Assembly: GCF_020386615.1 (NCBI RefSeq)
Contig: NZ_CP077769.1
Location: 4,712,001-4,776,000 of the forward strand
Source of the DNA: Chitinophaga pendula
GTDB taxonomy: Bacteria > Bacteroidota > Bacteroidia > Chitinophagales > Chitinophagaceae
Length of the DNA: 64,000 bases
Direction: 5' to 3'
Shown here: piece after piece, positions 17,625-27,636 of the stretch
Numbering within the stretch: the first letter of the stretch is position 1
Layout: each line of letters starts with the position of its first letter
Notes under the pieces: generated by a model
Database searches by the model: none
What the model saw: the letters and a program-made list of their open reading frames with translations, nothing else
What the model was told of the DNA's origin: nothing
Translations under genes and position numbers: made by a program

Positions 17625-19031
17625 TCAGTAACCGGGATTCTGAGTCAATGTGCTATTCATTAATAATTGATCTTGTGGCAATGGATACAGTGTATCTGCA
17701 GGTTGCCAGTCCTTTTTAATGGCCGACAATACAGCGGTGGAGCTGCCTGTCCTTTTCAGATCAAACCACCGGTGGCCCCATTCTGCAAGCAATTCTATAT
17801 TCCTTTCCCGAGCTGTTAATGCTAAAAGATCAGTTATTGTTGCATGCGGCATAATCTCTCTCACAGCAGGTAATCCGGCTCGCTTTCGTATGACGTCTAT
17901 ATCCTCAATAGCACCAGATATATTTCGTTGTTGCAGTCTTGCTTCTGCTCTGATCAGATATTGCTCTGCCAACCGAAATACGGTTATCGATTCACTAACA
18001 TTGATCACAGGTATTTTCACCTTGTATTTATAGACATAGTATTGCTTGTCCCCTGTAGGGAGCGTTACGGTACCTACCCAACTTAGCTTGCGCTTATCCT
18101 GATCAGACATCATTCCTGCCAATTGGTCTGATAGCCGGATCAGCGGGCTGGTAGTTAAATCGGCCGGTATAAAATATTGTGTTTCACGCAAATTATTCGG
18201 TACGGAATACACCAGTTGCCAGATTGCTTCAGAATTGGCATTGGCAAATATTGTACCTGGATCCTCTACCAACTGATATAACTTGGAGTTAATAATATTA
18301 CTGGCATATTGTTCTGCCTTTTCCCATTCCTTGCGATACAAATATACCCTCGCCAATAATGCCGCTGCAGTCCACTTATTGGGTCTTGCTCTGCCATTCG
18401 TCACATAGGCCGATGACATATTATTGACCGCTAGTTCGAGATCAGTGATGATCTGTTCATATACCTTATCTGCAGAAGTACGTGGATGTTGATTATTTAA
18501 TCTGAAATCGGTAGAAAGTAACAGTGGCACATCTCCAAAAAAATTAACCATATAGAAATAACAAAATGCTCTCATAAATCTCATTTCCCCCTCCAGTTGT
18601 TGTTTCACTTCCGTCGTCAATAACTTACTCCCGGCTAGGCCTGTCAGACATGCATTTGTGTGATAAATATACTGATACCCCTTCGTCCATGTACTTGCCG
18701 GCATAATGGCTGTAGCTGGAATTGCATTTTCATAAGTCGCAGTAAGCTCAGCATCAACATAGGTATTGATCATCTCATCTGCACTAAGCGCAGGATATAA
18801 AGTAAAGGAATAACTACTGAAAGCATTTTGTTCGTATGCCATCTTGCTATACAATCCTGTTATGCCTGCAGTAGCCAATGCATCATCAGTAAAAACAAGA
18901 TCGGACTTCAACCGGTCTATCGGAGGGTCTATTTGTAAAAATTTCTTACACGCGGTATTACCCAGCAAACATACCGTCCCTATCATGACAAGGAGGACAA
19001 AAGATAGCGGTTTGATTCTTCTTGCTGTCAT
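17625..19031 (-). CDS. SusD/RagB family nutrient-binding lipoprotein
   Basis: This 468-residue outer-membrane lipoprotein caps the SusC-type channel encoded just upstream. The signal ends in the lipobox-like GNTAC (Cys about 27), followed by KKFLQIDPP, the usual SusD start. The N-terminal SusD-like region contains RAFCYFYMVNFFGDVPLL, and TPR-like helices follow (RPNKWTAAALLARVYLYRKEWEKAEQYAS). The C-terminal RERNIELLAEWGHRWFDLKRTG is the RagB/SusD signature. It begins 9 bp after the SusC stop and ends 15 bp before the DUF3738-like gene. The imported substrate is not evident, as no glycosidase or peptidase lies alongside. Confidence 0.93.
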   Translation of the reverse strand: MTARRIKPLSFVLLVMIGTVCLLGNTACKKFLQIDPPIDRLKSDLVFTDDALATAGITGLYSKMAYEQNAFSSYSFTLYPALSADEMINTYVDAELTATYENAIPATAIMPASTWTKGYQYIYHTNACLTGLAGSKLLTTEVKQQLEGEMRFMRAFCYFYMVNFFGDVPLLLSTDFRLNNQHPRTSADKVYEQIITDLELAVNNMSSAYVTNGRARPNKWTAAALLARVYLYRKEWEKAEQYASNIINSKLYQLVEDPGTIFANANSEAIWQLVYSVPNNLRETQYFIPADLTTSPLIRLSDQLAGMMSDQDKRKLSWVGTVTLPTGDKQYYVYKYKVKIPVINVSESITVFRLAEQYLIRAEARLQQRNISGAIEDIDVIRKRAGLPAVREIMPHATITDLLALTARERNIELLAEWGHRWFDLKRTGSSTAVLSAIKKDWQPADTLYPLPQDQLLMNSTLTQNPGY

Positions 19032-19040
19032 GAAATAATT

Positions 19041-22000
19041 TTATAGTGAGAGATTAATACCAATGGCAAAAGTTTTAAAGACGGGAAGCGCACTGAAATT
19101 GAGAACCTCCGGATCACCTCCTTTATAATTTGTTATCGTAAGCAGGTTCTGTACGCTGAAAGAAATATTTCCGTCTTGCAGATGTAATCTGCTCATCCAT
19201 TTAGCAGGAAGCGCATATCCCAGCGAGATATTTTTCAACCGTATATAGGATGCATCACCGTAGATCCCATCGCTTTGCCGCAACATCGTATTCCGGCTAC
19301 GGATATCTGCATCCCAGTAATTCTGCGTTAAACGCTGTAATTCTGCCTGATCACCAGGTTTACGCCAATAATGACCTATAATAAATGCAGGCGGATTTTT
19401 ATCCCCAAGAGCAGGTATAGGATAAACTGAGAGATAATTCTTACCGATTTGCTTTTTAAAGGATAAGAAGAAGGAAAGGCGCCACCCTTTATAGGTTATT
19501 TCGTTGTTAAGCCCTCCAAAGTATCTTGGAGCTAAATCATTCAGCACCCTCCGATCTGATTGATCTACCTTTCCATCTTTATTTACATCTTCAAATTGGA
19601 ATAAGCCGGTATTAGCATCCACACCTATTAAGTGAAAACCTCGTAGAACAGTCAATGGCTCACCAATAACTAAACTACCGGAATAAGAGGATGTTCCAAG
19701 ATCCGGGAAAGACAGTAGCTTATTTCGATTAAAACTGATATTAAATCCACTTTTCCATTTAAAGTCCCGTGTTGTTATATTAACGGTGTTTAACTCCAAT
19801 TCCAATCCTGTATTTTGAACTTTAGCAGGTAAATTTTGGACAATACTGCTGAAGCCCGTTTGTGCTGATAACAGATAGTCCACCAGTTGATTGGTACTGC
19901 GATTACGATACCAGGATGCAGTAAAAAGTATACGGTTTTTAAAAAAACCTAATTCCAGTGCAGCTTCCAACTTCCTATTCACCTCCCAATTATATTCCGG
20001 ATTAAACAAAGCGTCCGGGTATAATCCATTGCCTATCTGATAGGCAACTATAGAAGCCCAGCTATCCAGGTATTTATAGTCCCCTATCTTATCATTACCA
20101 GCACTTCCATAACTTCCTCTTATTTTCCCTAAACTTAAAAAGGGAAGGTAGTTTGATGCAAAATTCTCCCGAGAAAATAGCCACGCAATGCCCGCCGCCC
20201 CGAAATTGGCAAATTGACGATCCGGACCAAAACGGCTGCTACCATCCCTTCGTCCGGAAATATTCAAAATATACTTGTCTTCCCAGTTATAATTAATCCT
20301 TCCGAAAACAGCCTGGTATCTGTATTGCTGATAACTATTACTAACCCGTATCGTAGTAGCGGACCGAATACTTTTCAAAAGATCATCAGATATATAACCT
20401 TCTCCATATTGTTGAGAATAATCCGTCGTATTCTGTTGCCAGGTACTTCCGACTAATACCTGTAATGTGCCTCGTCCAATTCCCTTTATATATTCTAATT
20501 GAGGCTCTACAATCCAACTCTTGCTCTGATTATTGCTAAAAGTTGCTGTACGTACAGCACTAAACAAAGGGTCCAGCGCTTTTCTGGGGCGTAGTACGCT
20601 CTCCTTTACGAGATAATTACTGTACCCGAATGAAGACCTGATCGTAAGCCCCCGGATTAATTCATAGCTGACATTCAGATTACCCAGTAAATTATCGGGA
20701 TGTGATTCATAGCGATTATAAAGATCTGCAAAGGGATTATTAAGCGAAACACCTTTATACTGCCATACCAACTGCCCGTTATTGTCAAAAAAAGAGGGGT
20801 AATTAGGTTGAAAATTGGCAACAGTTTTGGCAGGATCAGTGGCGGCCAGATTACCATCATAGGTCGAATAACTGGCACTTAACATAACATTTAATTTCTT
20901 ATCAACAGAGCTATGATTAAGACTCGTATTAACTGACATCAATCGATTCGTAAAACCATTTTGACCGGGCAAGTGTTTATAGACCATCTTATCCTGACTA
21001 TATTGTGCGCCAATCAAGAATCGTGTCCTTTCATTCCCGCCAGACAGACTAACATTAACACGAGTTACGGGGGCCGGCTCTCCCAACAATAACTTGCTGA
21101 AATCAGTATATCTGGTAGTATCAAAAACATCAAACTCAGGACCTTTTACCGGCACGTTATCATTCGCAAAAGCCTCTCTTCTCATTTGCAAATATTCCTG
21201 CGTATTCATCAACTTCATCATTCTTCCCACCTTGGAGAAACCAGTGTACATCCCAACATTCAATTGTGTCCTGCCAGGTTTTCCTTTCTTCGTAGTGATC
21301 AGTACCACCCCGTTTGCACCTCTTGAACCATATATAGCTGTTGCATCCGCATCTTTCAACACATCAATACTTTCAATATCGCTAGGATTAATACTGGCAA
21401 AAGGGCTTAATCCTTCCTCTCCCAAGGCAAAATTGCCAATGGAGCTTAAACTGGTATTATTAGGTGCAAAAGGTACTCCATCAATGATAAATAGTGGATC
21501 ATTCGAAACATTCAGTGTAATACCAGGTACTACGACGCCTACCGATGTTACCCCTCTTATCTGCACCTTAAAACCCGCACCAGGATTTCCATTATTCTGG
21601 GTCACCACCATACCTGGCACCCTGCCTTCCAGCGCCGCCAGCGGATTAGATACTGGCTGCTGCGCTATATCTTTACCAGACACCTGACTGACATTTCCGG
21701 TATTCAAACGCCTGGTCGTCGTACCGTATGCGATCACGACGGTTTCATCCAGGTTACTCATCGCCTCTTTCAAATGCACATCCAATGTCGTATTACCGCT
21801 GATAAGGACTTCCGCATTTTCATAACTGGTATAGCTGACCGTTATTCTATCTCCGACCCTCATCCCGTTGAGAACAAAGATACCCGACGCATTACTGATC
21901 CCACCCCGGTTGCTCCCCTTTACCTTTACCGTTGCCCCCGGCAACGGCGTACCATCAGGTGTGCTCACCTTTCCCGTAACCATAAAAGCAGGTACGGTAC

Positions 22001-22400
22001 TATCCGCTGATGCGGGAACAATAGCAGATACCGCTGAAGGCTCAGAGGGGATTTTTTTTTCCGGTGGAGATTGCCGTCGTATACGTACTACATTATCACG
22101 ATAGCTCCAGGTATATCCCCTGCTACCTAATAACGATTGTAATATCTCATCTACGGTACGCTGGGAATAATTTACGGTAATCCGTTCCTTAATATCCAGC
22201 TGATTGGCATAACCTACAAAATATAGTCCCGTTTGTCGCGTAATCTCTTTTAATACACTTTGTATCGGTACGTTCTTCACTTGTATGCTCACACGCGGTA
22301 CCGTTACCGATTGCGCAGCAGTATGCACAGAAAAGTATAACAGCATAATAAGCAGCCAGCTCCCCCGGCTTAAGCATTGGTAACGTAGAATTATCTTCAT
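19041..22400 (-). CDS. SusC/RagA-type TonB-dependent receptor with STN domain
   Basis: This outer-membrane receptor of 1119 residues takes up a nutrient with the SusD partner. After a signal peptide (cleavage near AAQS) comes an STN domain (VSIQVKNVPIQSVLKEITRQTGLYF), which can signal to a FecR-type anti-sigma factor. A carboxypeptidase-D-like domain (VTGKVSTPDGTPLPGATV) follows, then the plug with LDETVVIAYGT and ALEGRVPGM and the VLKDADATAIYGSRGANGVVLITTKKG block of SusC, and a long beta-barrel. The ATG at 22400 is preferred to an upstream TTG at 22439, since it opens the signal peptide and is preceded by AAGGGGAC. It faces the sigma/FecR pair across a 214-bp region, the classic transducer layout. 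Confidence 0.94.
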   Translation of the reverse strand: MKIILRYQCLSRGSWLLIMLLYFSVHTAAQSVTVPRVSIQVKNVPIQSVLKEITRQTGLYFVGYANQLDIKERITVNYSQRTVDEILQSLLGSRGYTWSYRDNVVRIRRQSPPEKKIPSEPSAVSAIVPASADSTVPAFMVTGKVSTPDGTPLPGATVKVKGSNRGGISNASGIFVLNGMRVGDRITVSYTSYENAEVLISGNTTLDVHLKEAMSNLDETVVIAYGTTTRRLNTGNVSQVSGKDIAQQPVSNPLAALEGRVPGMVVTQNNGNPGAGFKVQIRGVTSVGVVVPGITLNVSNDPLFIIDGVPFAPNNTSLSSIGNFALGEEGLSPFASINPSDIESIDVLKDADATAIYGSRGANGVVLITTKKGKPGRTQLNVGMYTGFSKVGRMMKLMNTQEYLQMRREAFANDNVPVKGPEFDVFDTTRYTDFSKLLLGEPAPVTRVNVSLSGGNERTRFLIGAQYSQDKMVYKHLPGQNGFTNRLMSVNTSLNHSSVDKKLNVMLSASYSTYDGNLAATDPAKTVANFQPNYPSFFDNNGQLVWQYKGVSLNNPFADLYNRYESHPDNLLGNLNVSYELIRGLTIRSSFGYSNYLVKESVLRPRKALDPLFSAVRTATFSNNQSKSWIVEPQLEYIKGIGRGTLQVLVGSTWQQNTTDYSQQYGEGYISDDLLKSIRSATTIRVSNSYQQYRYQAVFGRINYNWEDKYILNISGRRDGSSRFGPDRQFANFGAAGIAWLFSRENFASNYLPFLSLGKIRGSYGSAGNDKIGDYKYLDSWASIVAYQIGNGLYPDALFNPEYNWEVNRKLEAALELGFFKNRILFTASWYRNRSTNQLVDYLLSAQTGFSSIVQNLPAKVQNTGLELELNTVNITTRDFKWKSGFNISFNRNKLLSFPDLGTSSYSGSLVIGEPLTVLRGFHLIGVDANTGLFQFEDVNKDGKVDQSDRRVLNDLAPRYFGGLNNEITYKGWRLSFFLSFKKQIGKNYLSVYPIPALGDKNPPAFIIGHYWRKPGDQAELQRLTQNYWDADIRSRNTMLRQSDGIYGDASYIRLKNISLGYALPAKWMSRLHLQDGNISFSVQNLLTITNYKGGDPEVLNFSALPVFKTFAIGINLSL

Positions 22401-22614
22401 GTGTTGTCCCCTTGATAAACTATAAGAGACAAGAATCAAATAAGGAGGTTATATTCTTTTTACACTTTTTTTGGCAAACTTTTCCAGATAGAGGCATTAA
22501 CTAATTGTTAACTGATTATTAAGAAAAAAATTGCACCTTCAGGTATTAGTTCGAGCGACCAAATCAAATCTTAACCACCAATCCTTTCGTCCTTTGTATC
22601 AATAACTTGCCCGT

Positions 22615-23220
22615 ATGACTTTCTCCATACGCCTACATCCGCGTATGTCCACAAGCACTGTATATGCCGCTGTTATGAAAGAAATATCAACAGATACCGA
22701 CCTCTTTAATGCCTGTAAAGAAGGTAACGACCTTGCCTATGCCCGCATATTTGATGAGTACCATACCTTACTACTCATGAAAGCATACTATATGCTACGG
22801 CACGAACAGGAAGCAGAAGATATCGTCCAGGAAGTCTTCATCACACTATGGGATAAAAAAAGTTCCATACAGATCAATACCTCCCTGAAACATTACCTGC
22901 TCAACGCTACGCGGAATAAATGCATCAATCGCCTGAAAAAATTGCAACGCCAGCAAAAAGATCATGACCTGTACCGCTACAGCAAAGATGCCAGTACCTC
23001 CTTCGTACCAATAGAAAACGAAGAACTCTCACACATACTCCACACCGCCATTAACGAAGTAACCGCTCCCGCCAGCCGGAAAGCCTTCGAACTCGTCTAC
23101 CTGGAACACAAAAATCATAAAGAAGTAGCCAGCGAAATGAATATTACCGTTGGCACCGTAAAACTACAAGTAAGCAAAGCACTCAAAACACTTCGCCAAA
23201 AGCTCTTACCTATCAAATAG
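22615..23220 (+). CDS. ECF RNA polymerase sigma factor (FecI-like)
   Basis: This sigma-70 family ECF factor has up to 201 residues. Region 2 appears as LAYARIFDEYHTLLLMKAYY and HEQEAEDIVQEVFITLWDKK (near 70-90), and region 4 as LEHKNHKEVASEMNITVGTVKLQVSKALKTLRQKL. The first ATG is used, but ATGs at 22645 and 22675 are also possible, since the first 20 residues are not conserved in the family. It is followed 49 bp later by FecR and is divergent from the STN-bearing SusC. The likely role is to switch on the SusC/SusD operon when the receptor binds its substrate. Confidence 0.93.
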   Translation: MTFSIRLHPRMSTSTVYAAVMKEISTDTDLFNACKEGNDLAYARIFDEYHTLLLMKAYYMLRHEQEAEDIVQEVFITLWDKKSSIQINTSLKHYLLNATRNKCINRLKKLQRQQKDHDLYRYSKDASTSFVPIENEELSHILHTAINEVTAPASRKAFELVYLEHKNHKEVASEMNITVGTVKLQVSKALKTLRQKLLPIK

Positions 23221-23269
23221 AAAATAAGAATATCACCTGTTACACTTTTCATTGTCTATATTAGAACAT

Positions 23270-24361
23270 ATGCATCCAGACCTTGATCATATAGAAAATC
23301 TTATCCTGGAAGATATAGCAGGTACTATTTCCCCGGCAGACAAATCCCTGCTGGATCAGCTACTTGCCGAAAACACCACCGCCGCCAGGCTGAAAGACGA
23401 TATCTACCAGACGCTAACACCTGAAATACTCGCCTCCTTATCCGCTCGTACCGGCAAAGTGCTGACCGTCATACAAACGCGTAAACAACGCAAACGAATC
23501 CTTCTGTCTGCCGCAGCGGCCCTATTACTGCTTATCATAACAGCAGGCGGGTATTACCTGTGGCAGCCGGTAAACAAAGCAACAGACTCACACCAAATCC
23601 TGCTTACCATGGCCGACGGCCGCAAAGTAGACCTGTCCGCACACCAGGGCACATTAAAGCAAAACGGAACAACATTCCTCAATCATCAACAGACCCTTAC
23701 CCTCCCAGCCACTAGTAGTGCCTCCAGTGAATGGGTCACACTATCTATTCCACCTGGAAAAGATTATCATGTGCAATTGTCAGATGGCACAGAAATATGG
23801 CTTAATGCCTCGTCAACACTAAAATTCCCATTATCATTTTCGGGTGAGGCCCGCAGGGTCACTATCAGCGGTGAAGCTTATCTTCAGGTCGCAGCACAAT
23901 CCGAACATCCATTCATAGTAGCGCTGCCACAGGGGGAAGTACAGGTACTGGGCACCGCATTCAACGTAAACACTTATGAACAACAAGCTATCAGGGTATC
24001 ACTCGTCAGCGGCGCAGTAAAAATGAAAGTAGCACAGGATAGCGTACTCCTCCAACCTGGTTATCAATCGATATACAAAACAGGAAGCCAATTGACAACA
24101 CAGCAGTTCGATACAGAAGAAGTATTGAGCTGGAGAAAAGGGATTTATACTTTCTATGGCGCCACACTCGAAGAGGTAAGCCATATCATACCACGTTGGT
24201 ACGGTATACAGATTGTTATCGATGATCCTGCTGCAGGACAAAAACAATTCTTCGGTATCATCGATCGGCACAAACCTATCGAAACTTTTCTCGAAGACTT
24301 GCGGGCTACAGATGGGATATCCTACTACTTTGATCAGCAAAAAATATTACACCTGCGTTAA
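23270..24361 (+). CDS. FecR-family anti-sigma factor
   Basis: This inner-membrane regulator of 363 residues has a cytoplasmic N-terminal region of about 78 residues, one membrane helix (ILLSAAAALLLLIITAGGYYL) and a periplasmic FecR domain. The FecR part contains VTLSIPPGKDYHVQLSDGTEIWLNASSTLKFP and FSGEARRVTISGEAYLQVA, standard for the family, then VLGTAFNVNTYEQ. A C-terminal DUF4974-like segment (FYGATLEEVSHIIPRWYGIQIV) follows. The ATG at 23270 is preferred to an in-frame TTG at 23252. It pairs with the sigma factor just upstream and the STN domain of the divergent receptor. Confidence 0.93.
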   Translation: MHPDLDHIENLILEDIAGTISPADKSLLDQLLAENTTAARLKDDIYQTLTPEILASLSARTGKVLTVIQTRKQRKRILLSAAAALLLLIITAGGYYLWQPVNKATDSHQILLTMADGRKVDLSAHQGTLKQNGTTFLNHQQTLTLPATSSASSEWVTLSIPPGKDYHVQLSDGTEIWLNASSTLKFPLSFSGEARRVTISGEAYLQVAAQSEHPFIVALPQGEVQVLGTAFNVNTYEQQAIRVSLVSGAVKMKVAQDSVLLQPGYQSIYKTGSQLTTQQFDTEEVLSWRKGIYTFYGATLEEVSHIIPRWYGIQIVIDDPAAGQKQFFGIIDRHKPIETFLEDLRATDGISYYFDQQKILHLR

Positions 24362-24374
24362 TACCGCCCCCTCG

Positions 24375-26129
24375 TCAGGCAACAACCTGCCGAGGCCGGA
24401 ATTTATCCAATAATTGATACAGATCAGCAAATTTGAATGGTTTCGCCAATACACCGTCCGCCTTACCTATCTCCGGTAGCTCATGACTGGCCGAAGAAAT
24501 GATCACCGGTATATGCCGGGTTTGACGATCGGCCTTTAACTGCTCCAATATTTCCCGCCCCCCGATATGCGGCATGTTCAGATCCAGCAATACTGCATTG
24601 GGATAATATTGTTCTATCCGGTTATAAGCCTGCTCTGCCGTCTCAGCCCCAATCACCTTTATTCCCAATGGCTCCATCGCCAGTCTGGCAATACGTATAC
24701 TCATGTTGTTATCATCTACGACTAACACTACAAAATCATCAAAAGGACGATAATGCTGCGGATTATTCCGTTTTTCCGGGATAATCGCCTCTTCGATCGG
24801 CATCGTCAGTGTAAACGTACTACCATAGCCTTTAGTAGTCTGCAAAGTAATATCTCCGCCCAAGGATCTCGCCCAATGTAACGCAATAGGCAACCCCAAT
24901 CCGGTAGCTACCTGTAATTGGCCTTGCTGGCTTACGTACAGTTCAAATATCCGCTCCTTCATATCATCCGCAATACCAGGACCGTGATCCGTTACCGAGA
25001 TGAATAAACGACCATTTTCACAGCCTGCACTTAATTTTATCACCGATCGCTTGTCTGTAAATTTCAATGCATTGGAAAGTAGATTATTGACTATACGACT
25101 TAACTTATTAACATCTGTCAGGATTGCCGGCGGCAGATCATCCGCGATATCCGGCATTACCCGGATTGAATGCTGCCGCGCCAACATCTGATAAGCGTCT
25201 ACCATAGAATACAACCAATCCTTCAATACCAACGGCTGTTTATATACACTATCCGGCACACCCGATTGTATCTTCGACCACGACAGCAAATTGCTGCTCA
25301 ACTGCTTCAGGTCAGCACAAGTCACATACATCGCTTCCATATCCTCTACAGGAATATGAGACTCTTCCGCTCCGTCCGCCGGCATATACGCCTGTATAGC
25401 CCCCCATAAAAGGTTCAGAGAATTACCAGCCTCATGCGATAACTTCTGCATGTACAACCCCAACAATTTATTCATCCGCTCCGCTTCTTTCCGCTTTTGA
25501 TCCTTACTGTATTCATATAGTAATATCACCATAAAATTCAGCAACAGGATAACAGGAAAAACGATAGAACGTACCGGCAACTCCTCCCCTGCCAACGGAG
25601 GAAAGAACCGATTGTTATAGTTAAATTCCAGTAAGTATAAAGTAACAAGTGTCAGAAAAAAACAAGCTATCCGCGATGACCATCGCTTAAATAAAAGTAA
25701 TGCCAGCCCCCCCAGAAAAAAAGCCATCTGTTGTACTCCAGCATTCCGGTCAAAAGCCATCCCAAAATACAAGATGGCCCCACACTGTAAAAAATAAAAT
25801 ATCACCGTTGCTGCCCTGTACTGCTTGAGCTTATTAAGATATACTACTAACAAGCAAGCTAATGCCTCAATAACACCGGGTATCAATACCCACCGCTCAG
25901 GCGACATAAAAAAATAAATAAATGCAGGCCCGCAAACAGCAACAATCGCTGTAGTCCAGCTAAGCGTATTAACAGTGATAATATTACTCCTGGTCTCTAC
26001 ATCACAAGATGGAGTAACTCCGGTCATCAACAGAAATCTTAAAAAAACGGGGCGCTTTAGGTACATAAAGGATTTATATAATACTTTCAGGGGTAGTCGG
26101 ATGTGGGTAGCTAGTTGAGGGCTTTTCAT
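24375..26129 (-). CDS. Hybrid sensor histidine kinase / response regulator
   Basis: This 584-residue inner-membrane protein has six predicted membrane helices (about 54-74, 81-98, 106-125, 133-147, 154-169 and 188-207) and no periplasmic sensor domain. The phosphoacceptor H232 lies in KLSHEAGNSLNLLWG, a variant H-box. Kinase boxes follow: N349-N353 (NNLLSNALKF), G1 DHGPGIAD and G2 GLGLPIALHWA. A receiver domain (about 467-580) contains VDDNNMS, phosphoacceptor D516 in LLDLNMPHIGG and Lys in VLAKPFKF. No output domain or partner response regulator gene is adjacent. It lies 158 bp downstream of the terpene synthase gene on the same strand and converges with the FecR gene. Confidence 0.9.
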   Translation of the reverse strand: MKSPQLATHIRLPLKVLYKSFMYLKRPVFLRFLLMTGVTPSCDVETRSNIITVNTLSWTTAIVAVCGPAFIYFFMSPERWVLIPGVIEALACLLVVYLNKLKQYRAATVIFYFLQCGAILYFGMAFDRNAGVQQMAFFLGGLALLLFKRWSSRIACFFLTLVTLYLLEFNYNNRFFPPLAGEELPVRSIVFPVILLLNFMVILLYEYSKDQKRKEAERMNKLLGLYMQKLSHEAGNSLNLLWGAIQAYMPADGAEESHIPVEDMEAMYVTCADLKQLSSNLLSWSKIQSGVPDSVYKQPLVLKDWLYSMVDAYQMLARQHSIRVMPDIADDLPPAILTDVNKLSRIVNNLLSNALKFTDKRSVIKLSAGCENGRLFISVTDHGPGIADDMKERIFELYVSQQGQLQVATGLGLPIALHWARSLGGDITLQTTKGYGSTFTLTMPIEEAIIPEKRNNPQHYRPFDDFVVLVVDDNNMSIRIARLAMEPLGIKVIGAETAEQAYNRIEQYYPNAVLLDLNMPHIGGREILEQLKADRQTRHIPVIISSASHELPEIGKADGVLAKPFKFADLYQLLDKFRPRQVVA

Positions 26130-26287
26130 ATAGGATTAATTTAAAATAATACTAATAAATCAGTACATACAGAAAGATTTTGGAGGTTTTCATGCTTCAT
26201 TCTGTCCCGAAGCCAAATAAAATGATACACGAATTTAATCAATATTATTTTCCAATTCCATATACTTATCCCAACCTACCTGCCTCA

Positions 26288-27211
26288 TCAAAAAGCACTA
26301 CTATACCGGAAGGTATGTTCCGTCCATGTCTTATGTCCACCCACCATCAATTGTAAATGTGCAACATAACGCAGATACCCTTCGTCCTGCTTGAATAAGG
26401 CTGGCAGATTATTACACATGCGCATAAAAACATCCATCTGCTGATTATGTAAGGATATTACCTGGTCGTAAGCAGCCTCCAGCGTACAACCCTGCTCCTG
26501 GCATATAATCAACACCAGGTTCATCAACTCTCCATCCTTCATTTCCTTCAATGCCGAGTAATAGTCATTACACCAACTCATGATCAATACTGCCAATTGC
26601 CGCAACTTCCTGGTAAAGGGATGAGCAACCAATGTCGGTGGCAGAATCAACCCAATCTCCAACTCTACAAAATCAACTAACTGATATAGCCCGACCAGGT
26701 TTTCCCGTAATATTTTATAATAATCCGCACTGGGATAGATAGCAGCCCCTGCCAGAAAGGCTTCAGTCAGCATCGCGTCGAAGTACTGCCGTACATGTTG
26801 TATATACCTCGACATCCATTCCGCAGAAGACATCGGCAACAGATACTCCCGCAGCAAACCGAACTGTTCGACGACTACATGCCGGTTGCGTGGCGACATA
26901 TACCCTTCCAGGTAGCCAATGGCCTCCTCACAGGCGGCGCGCAACTCATCTAATTGTTTACCGGCATATAAGTCATCAAAAGCAAAAAACACCAGCATAT
27001 GTAGTGCTCCTGCCTCCAATACCTCCCTGCGGGCATGGGGAAAAAAACGGGTGGTGAGATCTCCGAAACGCGAACGCTTGTACTTTTCCGAAAGAGAGTC
27101 TGGAAGCTCGTACTCATCAATCCAACGGGTCATCTGTAACTCGATCTCATTAGCAAATAAACTATTGGTATCCTCCATAGGATAATAAAGCAATGACATA
27201 TCTGGTATCAT
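26288..27211 (-). CDS. Bacterial class I terpene synthase
   Basis: This 307-residue soluble protein carries the full set of bacterial terpene-cyclase motifs. The Asp-rich motif FAFDDLYAGK has D79-D80 but lacks a third acidic residue at the usual position. The NSE triad is N215, S219, E223 in CNDYYSALKE. An Arg at 169 lies exactly 46 residues upstream of N215, the known pyrophosphate-sensor spacing, and a terminal RY pair (R302-Y303) lies about 80 residues after the triad. The segment DGELMNLVLIICQEQGCTLE also matches the family. It would ionise an isoprenyl diphosphate (chain length unknown) to a cyclic terpene. No prenyltransferase, P450 or other terpene-tailoring gene is nearby. Confidence 0.9.
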   Translation of the reverse strand: MIPDMSLLYYPMEDTNSLFANEIELQMTRWIDEYELPDSLSEKYKRSRFGDLTTRFFPHARREVLEAGALHMLVFFAFDDLYAGKQLDELRAACEEAIGYLEGYMSPRNRHVVVEQFGLLREYLLPMSSAEWMSRYIQHVRQYFDAMLTEAFLAGAAIYPSADYYKILRENLVGLYQLVDFVELEIGLILPPTLVAHPFTRKLRQLAVLIMSWCNDYYSALKEMKDGELMNLVLIICQEQGCTLEAAYDQVISLHNQQMDVFMRMCNNLPALFKQDEGYLRYVAHLQLMVGGHKTWTEHTFRYSSAF

Positions 27212-27481
27212 CTGGCATGATTATTTTGAATAGGAAAATTCATTCAATGACATCTCCATAAGATGCCTTAAAAATGACAATCACATTTAAACAGGAAATT
27301 CGATCATCTTCATAAACAATCAAATAAGCAACAACTACAAGCGATTCCCGCTATGTAGAAAACACTGAGCTAACCGGGTCATAACATTAATGATTAAGGA
27401 CAGTTCGTATTATTCGCATCATAGTATAAGGATATACGGGCCCATCAACAGATAATAACCTGATATCATTGTTCTGAAATA

Positions 27482-27511
27482 GGTATCCCACACTTTGCAG
27501 TGCGGGATACC
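27482..27511. repeat. Inverted repeat (hairpin)
   Basis: GGTATCCCACACT and AGTGCGGGATACC form a 13-bp stem with a single mismatch around loop TTGC. There is no T-run on either side, so it may be an operator or an RNA element rather than a terminator. Confidence 0.5.
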
Positions 27512-27628
27512 ATGTCAATTAGAAGCATTCTTAGAACGCTAAAATAATTAATAATCCGTGTTACAGGGAGGCATTAACGCTTCATTAACACGCTGCTTCT
27601 CCTCTGCATCCACTCCTGCTACTTTTTA

Positions 27629-27636
27629 TATATTTG
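27629..27636 (+). promoter_or_regulatory. Possible -7 promoter element for the FMN-reductase gene
   Basis: TATATTTG matches TAnnTTTG and ends 25 bp before the ATG at 27662. No TTTG is visible at the -33 position. Confidence 0.4.

Noticed and set aside
24371..24396. Imperfect hairpin overlapping the histidine-kinase stop codon as a terminator
   Set aside because: The stem has a mismatch and no T-run, so it is too weak to call.
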